Shown here: piece after piece, positions 6,715 to 13,499 of the stretch | How positions within the stretch are numbered: position 1 is the first letter of the stretch | Layout: each line of letters begins with the position of its first letter | Assembly: GCA_937873665.1 (NCBI GenBank) | Contig: CALMYW010000280.1 | Location: 1-15,215 of the forward strand | Reading direction: 5' to 3' | Length of the DNA stretch: 15,215 nucleotides | DNA from: an uncultured Sphingorhabdus sp. | GTDB taxonomy: Bacteria > Pseudomonadota > Alphaproteobacteria > Sphingomonadales > Sphingomonadaceae | Notes under the pieces: model-generated | Database searches by the model: none | The model's input: only the letters and a program-made list of their open reading frames with translations | What the model was told of the DNA's origin: nothing | Made by a program: the position numbers and the translations under genes

Positions 6715-8867
6715 CGTGCTGTCTCCGCAATCTCAATGCTAACGCGCGCCACTTCAGCGACCTCTTCAAAAGGTATTGGCGCACTTGTACCCTTAGCCAG
6801 TGCCTGCACAAAAGCGGCTGCGCACGCTTTCTGGCCCTTGTCTTGCCGCCATAGATTCATCTTGGTAAAACCGGGCCATCCAAAACCGGTCAACTTCCGG
6901 TAGTTGTCCAGTTGCAGCACGCGCCCTGCGGCGAATACCTCCAAACGCTCTTTCGGGAAGGCCTTGCTGCCATTGGCAAAGTAATGCACCGTGCCAACCG
7001 ACCCGTCGGCAAAACTCAATTGAATGCTCACGGTGTCGGGCGTGGGTGCATCCATACCCATGCGCTGCCATCCGGTAATCGGCGCAGCAGCCAAGAAACG
7101 TAGCAAATCGATAAAGTGGCACGCCTCGCCAATGATGCGCCCACCACCGGCCTCGGGGTCCTGCGTCCAGTGGTCTGCCGGAATCGCGCCGGCATTCACT
7201 GTTATGATGAATGCCTTGGGCCCTGCAACACCGTTGAGCAGCTGCTTCATCTTCTGAACTTGCGGAGCAAATCGGCGGTTAAAGCCCACCATCACCATTG
7301 GCACTGACGAGCGCTGCGCGCTGGCGTCTGCATAAGCCGACTGTATTTCAGCCAATTCATCCAGCTTCAAACACAAAGGCTTCTCAACAAAAACGTGCTT
7401 GCCCGCGGCCAGCGCCTGCAACACAAAGCGCGCATGGCTGTCATGCTGGGTCGTGATCACCACCGCATTCGTCGCTATGTCTGAAAAAAGCCGGTTTGTA
7501 TCGGTTGTCGTCTCGTCAAAACCAAACTTGCGTCCGGCATGTACGCCACTCACCCCGGCACTTGAGGCCACACTGCGCAGGTGCGCCTTCGCCGCCTTGA
7601 AGGCAGGGATCAGCACCGCAGTCGCATAATTCCCCGATCCGATGAAGCTCACGCCAACCTTCTGGGCTGCCGTGTCGCCAACGTCTGTACGCAATGATGT
7701 TCCAGCTGTTTGCGCACCCTCACGCAGCGAAACCGTCCTGGCCGCCGGCGTGATCTCCAATCCCGGATAACGCAGCAAAATTCCTAGAGAAGGCCCAGCC
7801 CCCCCCACCAGTTCATACGCTTTCTCCGCCTCGGTAATATCGAAATGATGCGAAATTAGCGGCTTCACATTTAGCCGACCATCGGCCATCATGTCCAGAA
7901 CTGCCTCGAAGTTGCGCTGTTCCGTCCAGCGCACGAAGCCAACCGGATAGTCCTGGCCCCTTTCCTCATAGTTCGGGTCATAACGGCCTGGACCGTAAGA
8001 TGCCGACACTTGGAAAGTCAATTCTTTCTTGAAGAAGTCATCCCGCGACAACTCCAAGCCTGTGACCCCCACCAGAACGATACGACCGCGCTTGCGACAC
8101 ATCAGCGCAGCCTGGTGTATCGGTTCGCTGCTCTTGGTGGCTGCAGTCACAATCACTGCATCCACGCCGCGTCCACGAGAATAGATCTCAGCAGCCTTGA
8201 CCGGGTCCTGTCCCGCTGCCAAGTCAACCACCTCCGCGCCAAACTGCCGAGCAAGATTCAACTTGTCCCTGTCGAAGTCCAGGCCGAGAACACGGCAACC
8301 GTGTGCACGCAATAGCTGAACAGTAACCAAGCCGATCAGACCTAGCCCGGTCACTACCACTGTCTCACCCAGGGTCGGCTGCACCAAACGGATACCCTGT
8401 AACGCAATGGCCCCCAGCACTGTGAAGGCTGCCTCCTCGTCAGATACAGTATCGGGCACCCTCGCGCAGAGATTGATAGGCACACTCACCACCTCGGCAT
8501 GCTTGCCGTTGCTGATGACCCGCTCACCCGCCTCGAATCCAACTACCCCGGCCCCCACGACGGCCACACGCCCCACGTTGCAATACCCCAACGGCAAGGG
8601 CTGGTCGAGCTTGTTGAAGACCGCCTCGATGGTCGGCTGCAGGCCATCGGTCTTGATCTTGTCCAGCACCATGCGAACCTTGTCGGGCTGCTGGCGGGCC
8701 TTATCGATCCATCCAGCTTTGCCAAACTCGACCAGCATCCGTTCTGTCCCAGCAGACACAAGTGTGTTCGTAGTCTGGATAAGTAGCTGACCACGCTTTA
8801 CATTAGGTACTGGAATCTCAGCGATTTCCGTAGCTCCAGTCTTTAACGATTGAAGAACTTGTTTCAA
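6711..8867 (-). CDS. Bi-domain oxidoreductase (MDR alcohol dehydrogenase-like plus Gfo/Idh/MocA)
   Basis: This 718-residue fusion has two NAD(P)-binding modules. Residues 1 to about 370 form a medium-chain dehydrogenase/reductase domain with VVTGLGLIGLVTVQLLRAHG (171-190) as the Rossmann loop. Residues about 400-718 form a Gfo/Idh/MocA domain with SFIGSGNYATA and the VEKPL motif (EKP at 495-497). The architecture is well known beside heparinase-like genes in polysaccharide clusters, but its substrate is not established; oxidation or epimerisation of a nucleotide sugar or of a glycan residue is plausible. It starts with TTG after AAAGGG. Immediately upstream lies a truncated paralogue of its own N-terminus. 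Its stop overlaps the heparinase-like gene start. Confidence 0.88.
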   Translation of the reverse strand: MKQVLQSLKTGATEIAEIPVPNVKRGQLLIQTTNTLVSAGTERMLVEFGKAGWIDKARQQPDKVRMVLDKIKTDGLQPTIEAVFNKLDQPLPLGYCNVGRVAVVGAGVVGFEAGERVISNGKHAEVVSVPINLCARVPDTVSDEEAAFTVLGAIALQGIRLVQPTLGETVVVTGLGLIGLVTVQLLRAHGCRVLGLDFDRDKLNLARQFGAEVVDLAAGQDPVKAAEIYSRGRGVDAVIVTAATKSSEPIHQAALMCRKRGRIVLVGVTGLELSRDDFFKKELTFQVSASYGPGRYDPNYEERGQDYPVGFVRWTEQRNFEAVLDMMADGRLNVKPLISHHFDITEAEKAYELVGGAGPSLGILLRYPGLEITPAARTVSLREGAQTAGTSLRTDVGDTAAQKVGVSFIGSGNYATAVLIPAFKAAKAHLRSVASSAGVSGVHAGRKFGFDETTTDTNRLFSDIATNAVVITTQHDSHARFVLQALAAGKHVFVEKPLCLKLDELAEIQSAYADASAQRSSVPMVMVGFNRRFAPQVQKMKQLLNGVAGPKAFIITVNAGAIPADHWTQDPEAGGGRIIGEACHFIDLLRFLAAAPITGWQRMGMDAPTPDTVSIQLSFADGSVGTVHYFANGSKAFPKERLEVFAAGRVLQLDNYRKLTGFGWPGFTKMNLWRQDKGQKACAAAFVQALAKGTSAPIPFEEVAEVARVSIEIAETAR

Positions 8868-8875
8868 AGCCTTTT

Positions 8876-8881
8876 CCCTTT
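8876..8881 (-). promoter_or_regulatory. Ribosome binding site for the TTG start of the bi-domain oxidoreductase
   Basis: On the minus strand AAAGGG lies eight bases before the TTG at 8867-8865. The resulting N-terminus MKQVLQSLKTG matches the usual start of this protein type and aligns with the truncated paralogue upstream. Confidence 0.55.
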
Positions 8882-8888
8882 GAGAAAT

Positions 8889-9281
8889 TTATTGCACTGT
8901 AGCTGGCTGATCAATAAATCGGCGGCACCATAATTCGATGCATAAAAGCGAGAGCAGTGTGTAGCTCGCATCTACCTCGCCCGCACCCACGTTGCAGTAG
9001 CCCAGGGGTAGCGGTTGGGCCAGCTTGGATTGAACCGCCTCAATAGTGGTCATCAATCCATCCGTGGCCACCTTCTCCAGCACCATCTTCACCTTGTCGG
9101 GTTGCTGGCGGGCTTTATCCAGGTAGGACGCCTTGCCAAAGCCAACCAGCATGCGTTCGGTGCCGGCAGAAATAAGAGATACCTTGGTGTGAATGGCTAG
9201 GCAACTTCTACTGGCTTGGGGCGCTGGCGCATTGACCAGTAGGGTGGAGCCTTTGGCCATATCTTGTAGTACTTGAATCAT
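8889..9281 (-). pseudogene. Chimeric remnant: bi-domain oxidoreductase N-terminus joined to a probable AsnB C-terminus
   Basis: The 130-codon ATG-started frame has two parts. Residues 1-99 match, position for position, the first 99 residues of the intact oxidoreductase beside it (SAGTERMLV, DKARQQPDKV, LPLGYCNVG), with many substitutions, so it is a divergent paralogue and not a recent copy. From base 8984 onward the similarity ends. The tail YTLLSLLCIELWCRRFID then resembles the extreme C-terminus of glutamine-hydrolysing asparagine synthetases. The join is in frame. All of the Rossmann and Gfo/Idh/MocA parts are missing, so no oxidoreductase activity is expected. No ribosome site is clear, and an IS-like scrap replaces its upstream region. 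The AsnB assignment of the tail is moderate. Confidence 0.75.
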
Positions 9282-9297
9282 CGGTTTCGAAAGCTAA

Positions 9298-9460
9298 GGA
9301 AGGTCTGCACAACCCCGTTTCCGAAGCGGCAATTGGGTGAATGTTTCAGTTGATCTCATGATGCGGCATCAGGTGCGTTCAGACGGTCAGATTTGGGCGG
9401 ATTCGGGCTTGTTTGGCGCCCCATTCGGGCCCTTGCGCCCACTTCGGACGCACCTATGCC
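9298..9460. mobile_element. Probable insertion-sequence remnant (possibly IS5-like end)
   Basis: This non-coding stretch separates the low-GC glycosyltransferase from the oxidoreductase remnant. It begins with AGGAAGGTCTGCACAAC, which resembles the terminal repeats of some IS5-family elements, and continues as GC-rich sequence with no sustained reading frame. An imperfect inverted pair, AGGTGCGT at 9371-9378 and ACGCACCT at 9448-9455, lies inside it. The last codons of the adjacent glycosyltransferase (PMPCRA) appear to be read from this material, consistent with an insertion or deletion that replaced the original gene end. No transposase domain is recognisable, so the identification is tentative. 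Confidence 0.4.
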
Positions 9461-10467
9461 CTGCACGGCATGGGCGTGCGCTGAAGAACGACCCTAAGAA
9501 TGGATTTAAGTAAATCTCTCGTCTGCTGGATGTCGTCCAACGAGGTCAGGTGAACGCCTGTTGGCCTTGAGCACACGTCGGTTGCGATGACCTCTGCTCC
9601 AAAATCGAGTGCTTCACGAACACTCACTGAATCGCCATCTGTTCGTGTAAGGCGCAAAAGAACTATCGTATTTTTGAGCAATGGCCACTGAGGAATTCCG
9701 CCGCATAGGAAATGAAAATTTTGAAATTCTTGTGATAGCTGCAGGGCAGTCTTCGTGGCCGAAGTACACAGCTGACTTGAGTCAGTTTCGCCAATCAGAA
9801 ACACAAACTGAATCTCGGGGTGTGACGGAGCCAGTTCTTTATAAATTTCGAGTGTATCAATGATGCCGTAGAGATCCTTTCCATCTTCATGAATCGTTGG
9901 TTTCCAGGCGCTACTGAGAACAATGTTTCTGCCATTGTTTGACACTAGTTTGCTTAACGATTGTCGATGGGTTAGGTGGGCGGCTTCTATTTCTTCATCT
10001 GTAGGTCGGATATATGGGGAAAAAACAGAGAAATTTTTGAAATCTCGAACGCCGGCATCTTGATAGTTTTTTATAAGATCTGAGTTGACTAGCTTTATCT
10101 GTTTGCAGAAACGTGCGAGATTTAGAAGTTGTGCTTCCTTGTGTTTTCCCTTGAATCTTCTTGAGCTGTTGTGATCAACAAATATTGAGTTAGGCAGCAG
10201 TCCTAAGATATTTAGTAAAAATATTGCGATCGGGTTGGATGTGTTGATTTCAATTGTAAAAGGCCTGTTTGTCAGGCGATATAGTATTGAAAAATACCAA
10301 AGCTTGAGGATTGAAAGGGTTGATTTGGTATCAAACAAAACACACTTGGTTCTTGTTGTTGCGAGTTGGTTGATTCTGCGCAAACAATAAACGGAGACTC
10401 CCCCCATAGGCGGGGGGAGGGTGCCAAGCAAGAAAATGGTGGTTTGGGATGCTGAGCACTTACTCAT
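9454..10467 (-). CDS. Glycosyltransferase, GT4-like (possibly C-terminally altered)
   Basis: This 337-residue GT-B-type glycosyltransferase has the LLGTLPPPMGGVSVY N-terminal motif (13-27) of polysaccharide GT4 enzymes. It also has a C-terminal donor-site stretch, RLTRTDGDSVSVREALDFGA, followed by EVIATDVCSRP. The acceptor and sugar are unknown. I prefer the ATG at 10467, whose ATGAGTAA overlaps the end of the flippase fragment; an ATG at 10476 is nearly as likely, and the open frame extends further to 10524 without merit. The gene is visibly AT-rich compared with the left-hand operon. The last six or so residues lie in IS-like sequence, so the native C-terminus may be lost. The catalytic region looks complete, but activity is uncertain. 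Confidence 0.75.
   Translation of the reverse strand: MSKCSASQTTIFLLGTLPPPMGGVSVYCLRRINQLATTRTKCVLFDTKSTLSILKLWYFSILYRLTNRPFTIEINTSNPIAIFLLNILGLLPNSIFVDHNSSRRFKGKHKEAQLLNLARFCKQIKLVNSDLIKNYQDAGVRDFKNFSVFSPYIRPTDEEIEAAHLTHRQSLSKLVSNNGRNIVLSSAWKPTIHEDGKDLYGIIDTLEIYKELAPSHPEIQFVFLIGETDSSQLCTSATKTALQLSQEFQNFHFLCGGIPQWPLLKNTIVLLRLTRTDGDSVSVREALDFGAEVIATDVCSRPTGVHLTSLDDIQQTRDLLKSILRVVLQRTPMPCRA
10398..10419 (-). other. GC-rich hairpin inside the glycosyltransferase coding start
   Basis: CTCCCCCC (10398-10405) and GGGGGGAG (10412-10419) are perfect eight-base complements around a six-base loop. The hairpin encodes the conserved LPPPMGG motif of the glycosyltransferase, about residues 17-23. In the mRNA it would form a strong stem some 50-70 bases after the start codon. 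It may simply reflect CCC proline and GGG glycine codons. Confidence 0.6.
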
Positions 10468-11237
10468 GCTTAACATTCCGAAGTATCCAGAGGGAATAAA
10501 AAGCCTCTGCGAAGTAAACGGCAAGCATCGACGCGAAGAAGAAAATGGAATATTGGAAGAAGTTCCATTCGAGCAATATTATTAAAAATGATCCTAAGAT
10601 GTAGACTGAAACAAAGCGAGCAAGCTCAAGCGCAAAAAGCGCCTTGGATGCGCCCCAATGGGGCAAAAGCGTGGTGATGGGTTGCAAAACTGCATCAAAC
10701 GTAAAGTACACGATCATGGGGAGAAGGAAGTGCGCTGATCCGAGCCACTTTTCACCAATAACCATATGTATGAGTTTTGCTCCGTGTAGCGCAACTACTA
10801 TGACAAGCGCGGCAGATCCGATCGTTAGTATGCTGATCGACAAAAAAATTAACTTTCGGTTATTCTTTAGACTAGCTTTAGCCAAAACAGGGTGGCTGAA
10901 TGCTGCATTGAAGTAGTTGATCAGGGCTCTCCGGAACAACGAAAACGGCGCGGCAACCATTTGGCTGAACAAAAAATATGCACCGACTTCGGTTTGGTCG
11001 GCGAATCCTGCGCCAAGTATGACCGGCGCAAAAGGAGTTGAATATTGCAGCAGTGTGGTGCCAGTGTTGCCAATAGCTGCTCGCCACTTGGAAGCGATCA
11101 GGGGGGGTATCGTTCTTCTCGGCTGAGGTGTTTGTACATTGGGCAACTTCAACTTGGCGGTTAAAGCAGCCATGATGCCAAACATCCTCAGCCACCTCGA
11201 CCGGTTGGTCTTTATTGCACTTCGTACTTGAATCCGC
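10460..11237 (-). pseudogene. wzx: Wzx-type flippase, N-terminal half deleted
   Basis: The translation from about 11237 down to the stop at 10460 is the distal half of a MOP-superfamily polysaccharide flippase. After a basic cytoplasmic stretch come an entry helix near WRAAIGNTGTTLLQY, the segment FADQTEVGAYFLFSQMVAAP and several further hydrophobic helices, ending at LWILRNVKHE. Complete Wzx proteins have roughly 12 membrane segments and 400-500 residues; only about 255 residues remain. Upstream of about 11237 the sequence becomes the preceding glycosyltransferase in another frame, so the first half was deleted in the event that joined the two genes. No start codon with a ribosome site is present. 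It would normally move lipid-linked repeat units across the inner membrane, and this copy should be inactive. Confidence 0.75.
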
Positions 11238-12329
11238 CTTTTCAAATACGATCTCGATTGAATAGTTAGCCAACGCATGCTCTCGGGCACGACGTCCCAT
11301 CGCTAAGCGCAAATCAGGATTCGAGCAAAGAGCTTCAAGCGCCGCGGTCAAACTAGACACATTTCGGGGCTCGACCATTAGGCCACAGTCGTCCGCCAGC
11401 ATTTCCGGGATGGCGCCAACAGCAGTCGTAAGAATGGCCCTCCCGAGAGCCATTGCCTCTAAAACTGCGTTTGGAAACCCCTCGGTATAACTCGGCAAAA
11501 CGAAAAGGTCGCAATTGGACATACGAGTCTTTGCCTGTGCGTGCGATAACTCGCCAATGAATTCCAGATTTACTGGTTCGAATTTGCGAAGCAATTCTGC
11601 TTGGTAGTTTGTATCGCCTGGCCCCACTATTTCTAGGCGCCAACCTGGAGGCCTGAGTATCGACCACGCCTCAACCAATTCGGTTATGCCCTTGGTAGGA
11701 ATCACCCATCCAACGAACAGGGCAGTCTTGACATCGCTAGATATTCCAACAGGAGCGGGGAGCTCAGCAAAATTTACGCAATTCGGTATCAACACAGCCT
11801 TCGCATCCGGAGCGAACCGCTGCACAGCAGAAAACGTTGCTTTGTCTATCAATATGACGGTTGAAGCACGATGCATAACTCGCAGAATAATCCGCCACTC
11901 GAGTGTATTTTCTTGGCTAATCGCAGGGATACGGCCAAAACGTACGTGGTAAACCAAGCGTATGCCAAAAAATCTAGTCAAATAGGATACAACAATGTCG
12001 CGCACAGCGGATACCTGACCAGATGTTGTCAGGTGTACCGCATCATACCTCTTTTTGTTTAAAACGCGGCACAAGCGGAAGATATCTCGAAGTAATTGAA
12101 AGCCACCTCCTACAACCCGCAGCAAAAATCCGTTACTTTGGATTGCGCGCCATCGTGGAGATGTATTTACGACCACTAAATCGACATCACCAATATCTGA
12201 TGCATAACCTACCATCATGGATGTCCAGTGAGAAATCCCACCATAAGGTGGAGGAAGTGGCGCAACCAAACAGACACTAATTGAATGGATTGCTGGCGCT
12301 TGAAGGTCTTTGTTGAAAATATTGGCCAT
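10878..12329 (-). CDS. GT4 glycosyltransferase with out-of-frame readthrough tail
   Basis: Residues 1 to about 364 are a recognisable GT-B glycosyltransferase. They contain VAPLPPPYGGISHW near the N-terminus, FVGWVIPTKGITELVEAW at the start of the donor domain and SYTEGFPNAVLEAM with the GT4 E-x7-E motif. The normal C-terminal helix stops after NYSIEIVFEK, at base 11238. The frame then continues for 119 codons through flippase DNA in a non-native frame, giving a hydrophilic, cysteine-rich tail to the stop at 10878. I chose the ATG at 12329; a GTG at 12347 is possible. All catalytic motifs are present, so it could be active if the tail is tolerated or clipped, but it may equally be non-functional. 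Sugar specificity is unknown. Confidence 0.7.
   Translation of the reverse strand: MANIFNKDLQAPAIHSISVCLVAPLPPPYGGISHWTSMMVGYASDIGDVDLVVVNTSPRWRAIQSNGFLLRVVGGGFQLLRDIFRLCRVLNKKRYDAVHLTTSGQVSAVRDIVVSYLTRFFGIRLVYHVRFGRIPAISQENTLEWRIILRVMHRASTVILIDKATFSAVQRFAPDAKAVLIPNCVNFAELPAPVGISSDVKTALFVGWVIPTKGITELVEAWSILRPPGWRLEIVGPGDTNYQAELLRKFEPVNLEFIGELSHAQAKTRMSNCDLFVLPSYTEGFPNAVLEAMALGRAILTTAVGAIPEMLADDCGLMVEPRNVSSLTAALEALCSNPDLRLAMGRRAREHALANYSIEIVFEKADSSTKCNKDQPVEVAEDVWHHGCFNRQVEVAQCTNTSAEKNDTPPDRFQVASSYWQHWHHTAAIFNSFCAGHTWRRIRRPNRSRCIFFVQPNGCRAVFVVPESPDQLLQCSIQPPCFG
12238..12251 (-). other. Short hairpin at the PPPYGG coding motif
   Basis: CCACC (12238-12242) and GGTGG (12247-12251) form a perfect five-base stem with the loop ATAA. 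It lies in the N-terminal coding region of the GT4 gene and encodes the Pro-Pro-Pro-Tyr-Gly-Gly motif (about residues 26-31), parallel to the stronger hairpin in the downstream glycosyltransferase. Confidence 0.45.
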
Positions 12330-12386
12330 TAATGGATGTGCGCACAAAAATCAATACATATATTATTTTCTTTTGCGCAGATGGGA

Positions 12387-13499
12387 CTACCGCTCATTGT
12401 TTAACAACGCCTCATAATCAGAAACCATCCGATCGATGGTCAAATACTGTTTTGCATAGGCTCTGGCATTGCGCCCCATCTGCAGCCGCTCTTCTACTGC
12501 CAGCGAGACAAACCGTCCGATTGCTTCGCAAATCGACTCTGATGAAAGTGGGTCGCACAAAAACCCTCGAACGCCATCCTGTATGAGCATGGGGTGGTCG
12601 CAGACATTAGACGCAATTACAGGTCGAGCCGCCACAAATGCTTCGCATACAACATTGGGCAGGCCTTCATACAGGCTCACATGAATCAGGGCATCAGCCT
12701 GTTGCAGTAAATCTGAAACATCTCGGCGCTCCCCCAAGAAATGCCAATGGCGGGCGATGACTGGGTGTTGCGACAGGAGTTCTTCCATCTGTTGGCGCTC
12801 CCGAAGTGAATCAGCGTCTTGTGCCTGTCGGCCAGCCCATAACACTGTGGGGCAATCACCATTTTTTTGATAAAACTGCTTAACACCGTGCATGAGTCTG
12901 AGTCCGTTCTTGCCGGTGTCAATTCGCCCGATAGCTAACAGTGATAAGTTACCAAGCGTTTCTTTAAACACCGAAACGTCGGCCGCATCTCCAACAAAAT
13001 ACCCATTATAAATAGTTTTCGTTTTTTTTCTAAGCCAAGAATATTCACATAACCAGTTGGCGTGGCTATGTGAATTTGCAACAACGACATCCGCTAGCAA
13101 ATGGAGCCGACGCTTAAGCTTATTATATATTGACTTGCGTTCGTTAATGAAACTTGAGCGCTCTGAAACAATAAGTTTGACCCTCGATAGCGCAAAAAGC
13201 TTGGCTAATTCAGCATAAGTATTTGGTGCATCCAGAAAAGATATAACACCATCAAGCTGCCCGATACGATATAACTGCATTAGCCTCCAGAGAGCCTTAA
13301 GTGAAAATCCCCTACCTTTGTGGATCTCGTGAACCAATATACCTGCTGCATCGATTTCAGCACGAAAAAATCTAAAATCTGGGAAGTACACCAATAGCTC
13401 AACCGCGTGCCCTTTAGACTTAAGACCGCAGGCAAGATTCACCATCTGTCGCTGAGCACCACCTGAGCCAAGGGAGTCGATGACGCAGAGAATTTTCAT
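12387..13499 (-). CDS. GT4 family glycosyltransferase
   Basis: This complete 370-residue GT-B enzyme has the N-terminal motif MKILCVIDSLGSGGAQRQMV, typical of GT4 proteins that act on lipid-linked oligosaccharides. It also has LLAIGRIDTGKNGLRLMHGV at the start of the donor-binding domain and HVSLYEGLPNVVCEAFVAAR with the E-x7-E motif. The gene ends normally with NARAYAKQYLTIDRMVSDYE. It starts at an ATG whose TGATG overlaps the stop of the polymerase gene by one base; a GTG three bases upstream would give a GTGA overlap. It probably adds one sugar to the undecaprenyl-linked repeat unit at the cytoplasmic face. Donor and acceptor cannot be deduced. Confidence 0.88.
   Translation of the reverse strand: MKILCVIDSLGSGGAQRQMVNLACGLKSKGHAVELLVYFPDFRFFRAEIDAAGILVHEIHKGRGFSLKALWRLMQLYRIGQLDGVISFLDAPNTYAELAKLFALSRVKLIVSERSSFINERKSIYNKLKRRLHLLADVVVANSHSHANWLCEYSWLRKKTKTIYNGYFVGDAADVSVFKETLGNLSLLAIGRIDTGKNGLRLMHGVKQFYQKNGDCPTVLWAGRQAQDADSLRERQQMEELLSQHPVIARHWHFLGERRDVSDLLQQADALIHVSLYEGLPNVVCEAFVAARPVIASNVCDHPMLIQDGVRGFLCDPLSSESICEAIGRFVSLAVEERLQMGRNARAYAKQYLTIDRMVSDYEALLNNER

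Noticed and set aside
9463..9480. GCACG/CGTGC hairpin as a terminator at the end of the third glycosyltransferase
   Set aside because: The stem is only five bases and is not followed by a T-run on the minus strand.
12337..12346. Perfect palindrome TGTGCGCACA upstream of the GT4 gene, considered as an operator
   Set aside because: Ten-base palindromes arise by chance at this scale, and there is no regulator gene or second copy to support it.
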